From Incurvaria masculella (taxonomy: Eukaryota > Arthropoda > Insecta > Lepidoptera > Incurvariidae), in contig OX335657.1 in assembly GCA_946894095.1 (NCBI GenBank), forward strand, positions 16,864,001-16,928,000: a stretch of 64,000 nucleotides of DNA, given 5' to 3'. Below are positions 9,370-20,999 of this stretch, in pieces. The notes beneath the pieces were generated by a model, which had not been told where the DNA came from, searched no databases, and saw nothing but the letters and a program-made list of their open reading frames with translations. The stretch's first letter is position 1. Every line of letters starts with the position of its first letter. The position numbers and the translations under genes were made by a program.

Positions 9370-12334
9370 AGCCTTTTGTTGTCCACTGCTGGACGTAGGC
9401 CTCCCCCAGACTTCGCCAAGTTGTGCGGTCTCCTGTTTTTCTTCGCCAGTTGTCACCTGCTGTCTGACGTATATCGTCTGACCAACGTGCTGGCGGTTTG
9501 CCGACGCTTCTTTTCCCTGTGTAGGGTCTCCACATTAAGACTTCAGTGCTCCATCTGTGGTCATCTCTGCGACATACGTGACCTGCCCATTGCCACTTGA
9601 GTTTAGCAACCCTATGCATAACGTCAGTGACCTTGGTGCTTTGGCGTATCAGCAGATTTGGCATTCGGTCGCGCAGTGAGATACCGAGCATGGATCTTTC
9701 CATTGCCCTTTGGGTTACTTTCAGCTTGTGTGCAGTACCAACTGTGAGCGTCCATGTCTCGCAGGCGTAGGTCAAAACCGGCAGCACGCATTGGTCAAAC
9801 AGTCTGGTCTTAAGAGACTGGGGCATCTTAGAATTGAAGACATCTCTAAGTTTTTCGAAGGTGGCCCACGCCAGCTGAATACGCCTGCCTATTTCTTTTG
9901 CGAGTGGGTCACGTCCGAGTTAAATCACTTGGCCCAAGTAGCAATACTCGTGGACTTGCTCTATTGCAGTGCCGAAGACCGTGATTGGATTTGCTGCTAG
10001 ATCTGTGGCGGTGGTTTTGTCTTCATTCATCTTGAGACCTACTTTTTGCGATTCTTGTGATAGGTCACATAGCATCACGTTCAGGTCTTCGGGTGACTCT
10101 GCCAGTAGGACAATATCGTCCGCAAACCTCAGGTGGTTTAGGAGTCTTCCGTTCACGTTTATGCCCATACCATTCCATTCGAGCTTCTTGAATATATCCT
10201 CCATTACATTCGTGAAGAGTTTCGGCGAGATGAAATCTCCTTGTCTCACTCCACGGAAGATGGGAATGGTAGTGGTTTCTCCCTGAACTTCCACAGTCAT
10301 TTTTGCAGATTTATAAATGGTCTTGAGTATCTCGATATATCGGTAGTCCACTCTACATCGCTGCAGTGCATCCATTACTGCCCAGTGTTCCACAGAGTCA
10401 AACGCCTTTTCATAGTCGACAAAAGCAAGGTATAGTGGTTTTCCATATTCGCACGTTTTCTGAATCACTTGCCTTAGAGTGAATATGTGGTCGACTGTTC
10501 CATAACCTGCTCTGAATCCAGCTTGCTCTACTGGCTGATGTTCGTCAAGTCTTCTGGTGATCCTCGTGGCGATGACTTTCGCGAACACCTTATAAATTTG
10601 GCTCAATAGTGCAATGGGGCGGTAATTCTTAAGCATGGTTTTGGCGCCCTTTTTATGAAACAGGACGACAATTGAATTTCGCCAGCTGTTGGGTATGTTG
10701 CTCGTAAAGAGTGCCTCGTTAAATATCCACCGTAGCTCTTTCAGTACCACTTTGCCTCCAGCCTTTAACAGTTCCGTCGTAATACCGTCGCTCCCTGGGC
10801 ATTTATTGAGTTTCAGTTGTTTCAGTGCCTGTTTTATTTCATACAAGCTGAATTCTGGTATGTCCTCGGTATAATGTCTCGTGAGCGGTGCGCGTTTATC
10901 ACTGGTATTTATTATTGGCGGTTTCGGCTTGTGTGATGCGTATAGATCTGTGTAGAAATTTGTGATTACTTCGAGTAGTTCGGTTTTATTGGTGGACATC
11001 ACACCATTCTCATTTTCTAACTTAGTTAGCTGACTTGTCTCAGACCTCGTGGCTCTACTGAACACCTTTGGTCCTCTGTACTTTTCTGCTAGTTGCTGTA
11101 TTTTCGCAGTGTTTCTATTGCGGATGTCACGGCGTATTGCTTTGGATATTTTCTTGTTAAGCTCGCGGTGTTCTAGACAGTTGTACTGGGATATTTTCCT
11201 CCGGTGTTCTAGCAGGTTTTCAGTTTCTAATGAGAGTTGGTCATTCGGTGTATGTCTTTTCCCAAACTTTTCTTGGGCGGCTATAGTAATACTACTGATG
11301 AAGTGGTTGTACTTGTCTTCTAGGCTTTTCTCGAAAAATTCTGCGTCTGTGCGTGTCATGTGGTTTTTCAAAGCATCCTCGAATTCTTTGTGAGTTTCAT
11401 TCGGTAAAGCTAGTCTGGCAAGTGGCTTCTTCATGATTTTCGCTCTTTCAAGCTTGGTGTTGATTCTTAGCTGGCATCGTACCAATCTGTGGTCGCTAGT
11501 CTTTAATTTATTGAGGACTGAAACATCGGTAAATATATTTTTGTTGTCAGTACAGATTAAATCAATTTCATTCTTCGTCTTTCCGTCTGGGCTTACCCAT
11601 GTCCACTTCCGTTGTGGTTTCTTTTGGAAGAAAGAGTTCATGGCGAAGAATCGATTTGCCTCAAGAAAGTTGACCAGCAATTGTCCTCGTTGGTTTCTTA
11701 TGCCTGCACCATGTGGGCCAACACACTCTTCTTTGGGATCATCTCTCTTGCCTATTTTAGCATTAAAATCTCCTATGAGTATATTAAATTGTGCTCTTTT
11801 CCCGGCTCTTCATTCCAGGGCTTTCAATATGTCATCATACATTATTTCAACTTCTTCTTCTTGGTGAGTCGAAGTTGGTGCATATGCTTGGATGATCTTT
11901 ATTGAATACCGTTTGTTAATCCTTACCACAGTGTAGGCCACCCGGGGGGATATTCCGCCTAGCGTTTCTATATTATTCGCCAGTCTGCGGTGAATGAGAA
12001 ATCTCACGCTCCGTTTGGACGAATCTGTTTCTCCTCTGTGGTAGAGCATATTGCCTGAATTCAGCCTCAGGGTATTCTCGCCCTGCCTTCTAACTTCGCT
12101 CAGGCCAATAATGTCCCATTTAATATCTGATAGCTCCCTTTCTACCTGCTCCAAGTTATGTTGTAGTCTCAATGTCCGTGTGTTGTACGTTGCCAAGGTC
12201 AGGTTTGTTTGACAGCCGGGTCTCTTCCAGAGATTCTTAGCACCCCCTGCTCCGCCGTTACCGTGACCGCTGTCGTAATCAGGAATAGCGGAGCTGCTGG
12301 GGACTGGGGGCCTTGGTTTGTTGTTGTCTGTCAT
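9368..12334 (-). pseudogene. RTE-like non-LTR retrotransposon polyprotein (endonuclease + reverse transcriptase), two in-frame stops
   Basis: One reading frame of about 989 codons runs from ATG at 12,334 to a stop at 9368. It is broken only by an in-frame TGA at 11,812-11,810 and TAA at 9922-9920, with no frameshift. The N-terminal apurinic-type endonuclease shows LATYNTRTLR, IIGLSEVRR and, near the first stop, GDFNAKIG; KTSDHRLV closes the domain. The reverse transcriptase follows: YRPIALLS, AGFRAGYGT, FVDYEKAFDSV, RQGDFISPKLF and the catalytic box RFADDIVLL. The C-terminal part carries TYACETWTL and the GHVCRRDDHRW region typical of these elements. The protein would nick target DNA and prime cDNA synthesis there. 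It cannot be made intact here, but the copy is otherwise well preserved, so insertion is fairly recent. RTE clade is inferred from the short 3' end and GAA tail. Confidence 0.9.
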
Positions 12335-12575
12335 TGGGGGGTTTTAATTGCCTTAAGTCTTGTCACGCTGGCTAGGCGGGTTGACAAGTCAGTATTTTGA
12401 AGTTATTTACTCCTCACGGTCCTGCCGCCGCACTACCTATCTGTAGGCAGTCAGGTTAATTACCGCCGCCTGTGCTCGGCGTTGGCGATTTTACGGCGGG
12501 CTGGTCGCCGATCCCTTCCAACCCTCCTCCTTTATCCAGGCTTGGGACTGGCGCTAAGTGTTTTACACAAAACGG
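12335..12575 (-). other. Probable 5' leader of the RTE-like element
   Basis: This GC-richer stretch precedes the minus-strand start codon and differs from the A/T-rich sequence to its right. The true 5' end cannot be fixed without other copies. Confidence 0.4.
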
Positions 12576-12579
12576 CGTC

Positions 12580-12975
12580 CTTGATACGTATGCATGGGTC
12601 CTTGATACGTATGCAAAGTTTCAAATTAAAGACTTCTGGAAACTGGTGAAAATTAATCTCAAAGATTCCATTACATACATAGATACATACAACCCAAGCT
12701 TATATAAAAGCGTGTTATTAATAACTAGCTCTGTCCTTTTACTCCACTACAGAGGATCAATAAAATAATTTATTAATCCTGGCGGTCCTAACAAGGATAA
12801 TGGGAAACTGTTATGAAATTATTGCATTGTTATCGGTCCTTGATACGTATGCAAAGTTTCAAATTAATCAGACTTCTGGAAACTGGTGAAAATTAAGTTC
12901 AAAGATTCCGTTACATAGATACATAGATACAACCCAAGCTAATAAAAGCGTGTTAAAAAGACTAGCAGGCGTATT
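12580..12975. repeat. Direct duplication of a dispersed repeat
   Basis: The block starting GTCCTTGATACGTATGCAAA and running through ACTTCTGGAAACTGGTGAAA to CAACCCAAGCT at 12,598-12,735 is repeated at 12,836-12,970, with a short extra copy of its first 20 bases at 12,587. Non-coding; probably 3' ends of the same mobile family. Confidence 0.6.
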
Positions 12976-13655
12976 CAGATTGGGCGGACTAACTTTAATC
13001 CGCAGGACTAAACCGGTTTTTGTATAGTCAGTCCGGTGCTAATCTCGTACTAAGTTCGAACGGGTGCTCTCTGAATATGACTGTAGGTGTTTAAACTATA
13101 TTTTATATCAATTGGCTTTTCACAGTTGTATTTCGCGATCAGTTGATCAGATTTGATCATGTAAAAAGGTACAGAGATCTCGAAACATGACAACGTCAAC
13201 AGAGAAGACTTATTGACTAGCGGCGGCATGGAACCCCGTTCTCGCGCCTTTACAAAATTAGTTCACTACATCAACCGCTGGAGGACATAATGAGCACTTT
13301 CTGCTTGTCAACGGAAGTGCGGAACGCACCTAAAATGATTTTGCAGACTACCCACTGCCATCATTACAATCTTAGAAGTCGCTCGCGGTTGACAGATAGT
13401 GTTCTGCCGACCGTGAGACCATCCGGATGCCGCCACTCCCCCAGCCCGGCTGAATGTGAATTACTTTATTTGACATGTAAGGAAAATACACGACCAGATG
13501 TTGTGGGCTCCAAAGTAGATTAAAACAATTCAAGGTGTTCATTAATATTTCGTGCTTATTAAAATCATCAGTTATACAGATCCTGTAAGTACCCGAAAGA
13601 AAAAAAATCTCAGTTCCTTCACTTTTTGAGAAATTAATTCTTTCTTAAAGTATTC
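12976..13655. other. Unassigned sequence with a weak open frame
   Basis: The open frame 13,290-13,523 (+, 77 codons) contains HHYNLRSRSRL, a string similar to the YNLRSR-type motifs in some retroelement polyproteins. It has no other support and no clear gene context, so I do not call it a gene. Confidence 0.3.
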
Positions 13656-13659
13656 ACGC

Positions 13660-13830
13660 CCCGATTGCACGAAGCGACGGCCAAGTTAATCAATGTTCAA
13701 ATACGTCACTTTTAGTGAACCGCACGGAGTTGCTTCCATACTGTCCAGACAAAGAGACGTGTTTAATCATACTTTGATGTCGATTTTGAGTTTTTGTCCT
13801 TTCGTGCACTCGGCCCTAACACGATGTATA
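13660..13830 (-). repeat. Repeat M, copy with a single minisatellite unit
   Basis: Read from the minus strand this matches 15,476-15,610: both share the GTCGATTTTGAGTTTTTGTC side, the GACGTGTTTAATCAT block and a CCCCGATTGCACGAAG-type end. It contains one copy of the unit (CCTTTCGTGCACTCGGCCCT) that is expanded eightfold at the other copy. Confidence 0.65.
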
Positions 13831-14137
13831 TACGTATAAGCTCACTGCGCGTGCATTCTAACAAAATTCAGAACAACTCTCCCCGGATAACTGATTAGAG
13901 CCATACGATTTTGCAAAATAAGTTTATTTATTTTAGCTAGGTAGTAATATTCGACTGCATATCGAATATTTCCAACAATTCATAACTCAACTGATCAGAT
14001 AGTCCCCTTAAAAAGAACCGCGAATTGTTTTCGTAACGTCCTCGCTACACGGATAAACCTCGGGTGGTTAGGGGTTTGTAAGTGTGCGGGTTAATAATAT
14101 CCTGATGATGTCATAACCTGCGTACTAATATGTTCGA
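13831..14137. other. No feature recognised
   Basis: No credible exon, tRNA-like element or inverted repeat seen. Confidence 0.35.
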
Positions 14138-14425
14138 CTTTTTAGGGTGCCGTACACAAAGGGTGAAAACGGAACCCAAGTACTAAGCCTCCGCTGCCCG
14201 TCCGTCTGTCACAGGGCTGTATCTCATGAACCGTAGCAGGTAGGAAGCTGAAATTTTCACAGATTATGTATTTATTTTGCCGCTATAACAACAAATAGTT
14301 AACATTATAAAATAATACAAATTAAAGGGGGGCCCCATACAAACAACTTGTTTTTTATTGTAAATCTTGTACGATGGTACGGAACCCTTCGTGTATGAGT
14401 CCGACTCGCACTTGGCCGGTTTTAA
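14138..14425 (-). repeat. Family E repeat
   Basis: A near-complete copy in minus orientation: it runs from TTTTTAGGGTGCCGTACACA through CAGGGCTGTATCTCATGAAC to the terminal ACTCGCACTTGGCCGGTTTT. It has a very short CGTC run in place of the longer CGGA arrays elsewhere. Confidence 0.75.
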
Positions 14426-14439
14426 TTATAGTATAGCTG

Positions 14440-14910
14440 GACATGGATAGCTAATACTGTGGCATCTAATACTACCATGATTTCAGCCCAGCATACCGAA
14501 TTCCGGAAGGAATTAGGTAACATTCCGAGCCCTTTCCTTTATGAGTAAGGGATACGAGAGGCTCGTAGTTCAGGGGCGCGGGCCTTCTATGCCAGAGGTC
14601 ATGAGTTCGATCCCTACCCTGTTCATGCACCCATTTCTTTCTCTCTACAATCCAATCTGTTCCAATGTTAGGAATTCATATAAAAATCTTGGACCAGGTG
14701 GTAGGGTTTAAACTCGGCTGAACGGGTATCATCGCATTGCATGAAAATTCGGTCGAAGATTATTGAAAAATTATCCATGTTTTAAATCCAGTTCAATGTA
14801 GCCGTGCTAATAAAGGAAATATCCTGGCATGGCACTTGATTTTGTCGGTAATGCGGAGTTTTAGGCTAATATCATGACAATGGGTGTGGTATCTATGTCC
14901 AGTTTCATAA
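14440..14910. mobile_element. Two SINE S1 pieces head to head
   Basis: 14,440-14,545 is a minus-strand 3' fragment (GGATAGCTAATACTGTGG). 14,553-14,910 is a plus-strand copy with an intact head: GGCTCGTAGTTCAGGGGCGC (A box) and GAGTTCGATCCC (B box), ending GGTATCTATGTCCAGTTTCA plus an A-rich tail. This is the clearest tRNA-like head of the family in the window. Confidence 0.75.
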
Positions 14911-15217
14911 AACAATATTGACATAACATACACATACAGACTAACGTACACGAGGCCTTAAGAGGCCTATGGCTGGTCATTTTAAATTTTTTTGTGGCCT
15001 GCAATATTTATTATTAGACTGCAATACAATACAATATGACATAATATGTTCCAACGGTCGTAGTTGTGCATTTAGCACAATGGCGGCAATGCGCGGGAAA
15101 AGGCGAGTATGGAAATACGGCAGACAGGTAAAATTTTGAAATAGAGAAAAGAGTGGAGACTCAAGATGTATGCAAGTAAACTAGTTTACGCTTTAAACAT
15201 GGCTGATGTGATTGATA

Positions 15218-15475
15218 ACTAAGGGCCGAGTGCACGAAAGGACAAAAAATCTAAGGGCCGAGTGCACGAAAGGACAAAAACTCTAAGGGCCGAGTGCACG
15301 AAAGGAAAAAAAATCTAAGGGCCGAGTGCACGAAAGGACAAAAAATCTAAGGGCCGAGTGCACGAAAGGACAAAAAATCTAAGGGCCAAGTGCACGAAAG
15401 GACAAAAAATCTAAGGGCCGAGTGCACGAAAGGACAAAAAATCTAAGGGCCGAGTGCACGAAATGACAAAAACTC
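15218..15475. repeat. Minisatellite, eight units of about 32 bp
   Basis: Unit core GGGCCGAGTGCACGAAAGGA followed by CAAAAAATCTAA. Eight units are visible with few substitutions (for example GGCCAAG in unit 6 and AAATGAC in unit 8). It lies at the edge of repeat M, whose other copy has one unit only. Confidence 0.9.
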
Positions 15476-15610
15476 AAAATCAACGTCAAAGTATGATCAA
15501 ACACGTCCTTTTGTGTGAACAGTATGAAAGGAGCTCTATGTGGTTCACTAAAAGAGACGTGTTTTAACATTGATTAACGCAGCCGTCTCTTCGTGGAATC
15601 GGGGCTAAAT
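15476..15610 (+). repeat. Repeat M, copy beside the minisatellite
   Basis: It matches 13,660-13,790 in inverted orientation, from CTCAAAATCAACGTCAAAGT to GTCTCTTCGTGGAATCGGGG. Confidence 0.6.
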
Positions 15611-15659
15611 ATTTATCATTTGGTGGCGATTATGGAGTTGGCGAGGAAATGTGGTTGTA

Positions 15660-15980
15660 TTTAGGGTTCCGTACCCAAAGGGTGCCAACGGAACCCTATT
15701 ACTAAGGCTCCGCTGTCCGTACATCCATCCGTGCGTCCGTTCGTCCTTCCGTTCGTCTGTCCGTCCGTCCAACTGTCACAGGGCTCATGAACCGTAATAG
15801 GTAGGCAGCTGAAATTTTCACAGAGTATGTATTTATTTTGCCGCTATAACAAATAGGTACTATTAAAAAAAAACATTATATGGGGCCCCCTATACAAAAG
15901 ACGTGATATTTTGTGTTAAATCTTGTACAATGGTACAAACCCTTTGAGTGCGAGTCCAACTCGCACTTGGCCGGTTTTTC
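15660..15980 (-). repeat. Family E repeat
   Basis: It runs from TTAGGGTTCCGTACCCAAAG to CTCGCACTTGGCCGGTTTTT and includes an imperfect CCGT/CCTT run at 15,715-15,770. Minus orientation relative to the copy at 1326. Confidence 0.8.
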
Positions 15981-16153
15981 TAATAGGTTGCATCATAACA
16001 CTATTGTTTCTTCAGCTGAATGCAATCAGAGTTGCAATTAGAGTTGAAAAAAAAAATTCTGCTTGCAATTAATTAACTTATTCTATCCAGCTTGGTAATA
16101 TGTACAACTATCCTGCCGAATGCATTGATGAGACATCAAAGGTACATTTATAA

Positions 16154-16713
16154 TATTCCGGGAGGTCACGACATTTTTGGTCACGATAAGGTAAATGGCT
16201 GAATCTGGGTTCACATGTTAGAGACCAACCCTCTGATGCTAAATAAGTCGGTCTGCCTGCGCCAAGTGGTTGCGTTGTCTACATTAGCTATATAAAATAG
16301 ATGTTGTTATGTACCTGTTTATTAAAATACTGATTGTCTAGAGATATTGATACCTTTTAACTATGTAACTACAACCAGTCGGATTTTTTATTCAATACTT
16401 AAATATACCTTAAGTTATATCTGAAACCTTCATCGCCTATAACTACGAAATACAACCAAAGATTTGTTCAGCTTTGGTATTGCTGAGTAAGTAAGTGCTG
16501 ATACTTTGATGCTTCGTTATTTGCCGCCATTTACCTTATCATGTATATGTTTTGTCGCCATAACTACTTTTTCAGGCGCCTTATCTACGTAACGCAACCA
16601 CTTGGCGCAGGCAGACTGGCATATTTAGCTTCAGAGGGTTGGTCTTTATCCTCTGAACCCAGATTCAGCCATTAACGTGATCTTTACCATTTTTGTCGCG
16701 ACCTCCTAGTCTA
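16154..16713. mobile_element. Long-TIR MITE family F, copy 2
   Basis: The left end is ATTCCGGGAGGTCACGACAT and the right end is GTCGCGACCTCCTAGTCTA; both long inverted arms are well preserved (CCAAGTGGTTGCGTTGTCTA left, CGTAACGCAACCACTTGGCG right). Confidence 0.8.
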
Positions 16714-17645
16714 CAACCTGGGCACGACAGGTATAGAAGGTGAAGCCAAATAAACTGTCCTGAGTCACGGCTATTTATTGATGGACAACATGAAGTCCAC
16801 AATACAAAAACAAAACATTCAAGAAAAAAATAAATTTAATAATTTATAATGATTTTAGGTTTTTTTATCGTGTTGAAATAAGTCAATAGTGTAATAGCAC
16901 GACTGAAAATAATTTCTTCATAAAATCAACTGAAACATTAAACGAACTATTAAGCAATTTGTCCGATACAGAATTATCTTATTCATACCAAGATATAATA
17001 CAAATATATTAAAATAAATATACAATGTTTGCAGCTATTTCATTTATATTTCTTTATTTCATAGTAGATAGATTTTTGGAAAATATTCTCAAGTAGTTAC
17101 GGCACAAACTGATAGATCCACACGGATTCGACTCGGTAAAGAACCCGCAAATAAATTCTACTGGAGGTATTGGTTTTCGTTTTCATGACAGCAGGTGTAC
17201 CTCAAGGCATCACATAAAACTGTGTTACGACAGACCACAAAAAACAGTGAACACGGTTTCAGAGATAGCGATTTTTTGTTATAAACGAATTCTTGTTTTT
17301 ATTTCATTTAAATATTATGATTGAATGAGGTGATTTGTGTTCGATACAGATACAATATTTAAAAATTCAGCATGTACACCACTACGGCAAACCTACTTGG
17401 TGGCTTATATTGCATACTTAAATCCGATACTTGCGCCATTGTTTCAGCGCAAATGAAACATGCGACGGAGCCAACAATGGTGGTCGCTGCTCCTAAAACG
17501 TCCACGTAACTTGACGCAACTCGTCATAACGAGTACCTACGTTTTGCCATTCGTTTAGCATAAGTGATTGACTTCCAGAGCTATCACTTATCTAGAGCTA
17601 GAACTCGCCAGAACTATAAAGCTAGCAAGTTTATTTTTTTATACA
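16714..17645. other. No gene recognised
   Basis: A/T-rich. I found no splice-bounded exon, tRNA-like element or long inverted repeat. Confidence 0.35.
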
Positions 17646-17649
17646 ACCT

Positions 17650-18034
17650 GAGAAGGATGGCTAATACCACACAACTACCGTTATGATATTAGCCTAATAG
17701 ACCACCTTCCCGAAGAAATTAGGTGCCATGCCAGGACCTTCCCTTTATGAGCACGGCTACATTGAACTGGATGGAAAACACGGACAATTTTTATCGCCGC
17801 TTCGAGCATCTTTTCATCCAATGCGATGGTACCAACCCCGGCGGGCTTACCCTATCACCTAGTAGGGGAAGGGGACCTACAGCTTTACATGGATTCCGAA
17901 CCATGGAGCAGCTCGCATTCGTGACCAAATTCACTGCTCGAACTCGGAAAGAGAACGAAGTGGTGCATTTCGGAATTGAACCCAGACCTCTGGTACGCCA
18001 GGCCAGTCCCCGCGCCACTAGGCTACGAGCCGCT
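17650..18034 (-). mobile_element. SINE S1 copy (minus strand)
   Basis: It begins GGATGGCTAATACCACACAA on the plus strand and ends in the head CCCCGCGCCACTAGGCTACG, with the B-box region near 17,975. Nearly full length. Confidence 0.8.
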
Positions 18035-18299
18035 CGAAAAGTCCGAGAGCATAAGTGATTTCCGCTATCAAACTCGCCAGAGCTATCAAACTAGCAAGTG
18101 TACATGGAGATGAGGAAATTACATTTTTCACCTCCATGGTGTAAATGTGGTGTGAAATGTACGTGACCTTTTCGTGAAAGACATGTGTGCTACAACAACG
18201 GATCGTGTCTTGATTTTAAAATGTTGCGGTCGTTCGTCATAAGGAGAAAAAAAATATGGTCAAGAAATGAGAGTGCTTGAACTGTGATTTCCGCGGACC

Positions 18300-18530
18300 G
18301 CGGAAAAAATGGTGAATTTATTAAAATGGCGGTTTCTAAAAACATTGAGCCGACTTCAAGTAACCTGGAATAGAAGGCAGTACAAAAGCACAGAAGGGGT
18401 ACATCATACATTTTCAGGTGTGCTTTTGTACCGTCTTCTACTCCAGGGTGCTTGAAGACTGTTCAATGTTTTTATTTAAAACTGTGATTCTTTTCATACT
18501 TTTAGTATTTTTTCACCATTCAGTGATATA
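18300..18530. mobile_element. Foldback element K
   Basis: Arms of roughly 100 bp mirror each other: ACTTCAAGTAACCTGGAATA near 18,352 with TACTCCAGGGTGCTTGAAGA near 18,438, and ACAAAAGCACA with TGTGCTTTTGT around an 18,400 centre. The outer mirrored parts are AAATGGTGAATTTATT and ATTTTTTCACCATT. Confidence 0.6.
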
Positions 18531-18689
18531 TTTCACAAACATTTATGAAGGGACCACCCCTGAGTTATATACACTACTAATGAAAAAAAGAATTATTCAA
18601 ATCAGTTGACAGTTTGCGGAGATATCGAGTAACATACAAACAATAAAAGAAACGTACAGACACGCACTCTCTCCATTTTTGAAGTCGGT

Positions 18690-19815
18690 TGAAGATGGGA
18701 TGTACGAGCAGGCGTGCACTTATGTGGTCGATGATCGATTATGCGTCAGAAGAAAACCTTAACCCACTGGATCCAGAACTGGTAGTACTAGGGTTTTTAA
18801 CAAAAGTTGGCGTTCGCTGGTCGACGTCTGCTGGCTGTTGGCTCCTGGCTCTCTTCGTTCGGCCTATCGCTGACAGTCGCCGCGTCTCAGATTTACAGTT
18901 CCTAGGCACGATTCACAACGCTGATGACAGCACGGAGCATAAGGGGTATGTCATAGACTAGGAGGTACGAAAAATGGTAACGATAACGTAAATGGCTGAA
19001 ACTGGGTTCACAGAATAAAGACCAACCCTTTTGAAGCTAGATGTGTCGGTCTGCCTGTGCCAAGTGGTTGCGTTACGTAGAAAAGGTGCCTAAGAAAGTA
19101 GATATGGTGACAAAATATATTTATTATAATGTAAATGGCTGCAAATAACGAATCATGAAAGTATCAGTACATGCTTGCTAAGCAATACCAAAACTGAAAA
19201 ATCGTTGGTTGCATTTCGTATTTATGGGCGATTTAGTACATTTAAGTATTTAATTAAAAAACCGACTGTTTATTGTTATATAATTATTAGGTATCAATAT
19301 TTTTAGCCAATCAGTATATTCATCAGCAGGTGCATACCAACATCTATTTTATATAGCCAATCTAGATAACGCAACCACTTGGCGCAGGCAGACCGACATA
19401 TTTAGCATCAGAGGGTTGGTCTCTAACATTTGAACCCATATTCAGCCATTTACCTTATCGTGACCAAACATGTCGTTTCCTCCCGGAATATCAGGGATTG
19501 GAGGAGCAGAGATGCACAGCCCAGTGAGGCTCAACGTTCTGTTTTTAATAAGGTGGACACTGTTCTCGATAAAGTAGCCAACTGGGGCCAGGAGAACCTT
19601 GACGCCTTCAATGTTCGCAAAACACAATGCTGTGTTTTATCTGCCAAGGCAGGTTTTCAAGGCATCGTCGTAGCTGCCTCAGAGAATCAGGACCTACTGG
19701 GCTGCAACATAAATGGAGATCTCCAAAGACGTGGGTTTTTGGCGTTTTTTGAGTCCAAGGCCAACATTGTATCGCAGAAAATGGTGATCCTTTGCAGAAG
19801 GTTTTTATGACCGTT
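18690..19815 (+). pseudogene. LINE reverse transcriptase fragment, split by MITE F copy 3
   Basis: 18,690-18,954 ends with NADDSTEHKGYVID, a degraded version of the F/Y-ADD catalytic box with the following ST. The next part of the domain resumes after the inserted MITE at 19,491: KVDTVLDKVANWGQENLDAF, then RKTQCCVLSAK, which is the N-x-x-KTQ region downstream of the catalytic box in Jockey/CR1-like reverse transcriptases. Upstream motifs and the C-terminus are missing and the first Asp-box residue is changed, so it is non-functional. Confidence 0.65.
18955..19490. mobile_element. Long-TIR MITE family F, copy 3, nested in a LINE
   Basis: It starts TAGACTAGGAGGTACG and ends CCTCCCGGAATA, opposite in orientation to copies 1 and 2. 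The centre includes AATGGCTGCAAATAACGAAT. LINE coding sequence continues on both sides. Confidence 0.75.
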
Positions 19816-20488
19816 AAAACTACTACTTCTCTATAAATCACAGATCAGGCCGGTGATAGTATACAGACATTGTTGTATGCATTTACAAAAAAATACATAA
19901 TCTAGTATTTAAATAAAAATAAATAAATGTGATGATGTTATGTTACATTGGTAAATTATAAGGACGCAAATATTTAAAAGGGGTTTTTTCTTAAAAACAC
20001 TAAAAGGTATTTTATCTCGAAATCCGTAAGAATTTGTACTAAGCCCCTGTTTATAACAATATTTTAAACGTAAATGTCGCTGTTTAAACTAAAACAAATC
20101 GAAAGGTTTTGAAAAACCAGTAAGTGTAAGTTATGTCTTCACAAAAAGATAAATCACCCAGCCTATCGAGATGAGATACGAAGCAAGTTGGCGAGGGAGA
20201 AAGTTTCAGACACGCAGGGTACACCTGAAAAACACGTTTTCGTTTTTCAGTCCAATTCTTCTGTTCAAAAAACCCAAGAAGTTCTACTAGAGGGATAAGC
20301 TGTTTGATTGTTGTAATTTATTAAAGTTAAATACACGCTTTAACAGCAGTTACATATAAAATATTGAAAGTGCCCTGATAAAAAAAAACGGTTTTTTATT
20401 TTCTTATTATGGAGGTATTATATTAAAAAGTATATTATTTAGTTAAGTATGAGAACATCCTAAAGGAGTCGGCCACGCGTTACTTATT
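19816..20488. other. No gene recognised
   Basis: A/T-rich; no exon-like or repeat structure identified. Confidence 0.35.
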
Positions 20489-20768
20489 TTTTAGGGTTCT
20501 GTACCCAAAGGGTGAAAACGGAACCATATTAGCGGCAAAATAAATACACACTCTGTGAAAATTGCAGCTATCTATCTATTACGGTTACTGAGATACAGCC
20601 CTGTGACCACAGAAATCTGAATTCCGATTTCTGTGCCTGTGACAGACGGACGGACGGACGGACGGACGGACGGACGGACGGACGGACGGACGGACGGACG
20701 GACGGACGGACAGCGGAGGCTTAGTAATAGGGTTCCGTTGGCACCCTTTGGGTACGGAACCCTAAAAA
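20489..20768 (+). repeat. Family E repeat with an inverted terminal piece and a long CGGA array
   Basis: The right end (TTGGCACCCTTTGGGTACGG) is repeated in inverted form at the left (TTCTGTACCCAAAGGGTGAA), so the copy is bordered by the same end twice. An extra inverted pair, ATCTGAATTCCGATTTCTGTG, precedes the array. The CGGA run at about 20,646-20,712 has about 16 units. Confidence 0.75.
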
Positions 20769-20998
20769 TCGCCTGGGTCGAGCTACTGCTGTGGCCCCGG
20801 TCGCACTTATATCTACCGTGTCCGAGTTCTCCTGAACCCTTAAACAAGTCGACAGAGACATGCAGGGCGGTTAACAGGGCGAAAGGTTATGCAAACAACA
20901 GGGGTCCGGTGTCACCAGACGCCGACGAGTCTGCGCGCAGAGCGCATGCGCCTGACAACTGATTTTACGAGCAGGTGCCGCCTCGCTGCGGCGAAACC
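20769..20998. other. GC-rich island between two family E copies
   Basis: This 230-bp stretch is much richer in G/C and CpG than its surroundings (for example GACGCCGACGAGTCTGCGCG). No splice-bounded exon could be fixed and one plus-strand frame is open. Origin unknown. Confidence 0.4.
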
Positions 20999-20999
20999 G

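Noticed and set aside
10241..11905. Plus-strand open frames across the RTE-like element
   Set aside because: Antisense shadows of the reverse-transcriptase frame.
15218..15475. CRISPR-like array
   Set aside because: Units are contiguous tandem copies without distinct spacers, in a eukaryotic setting.
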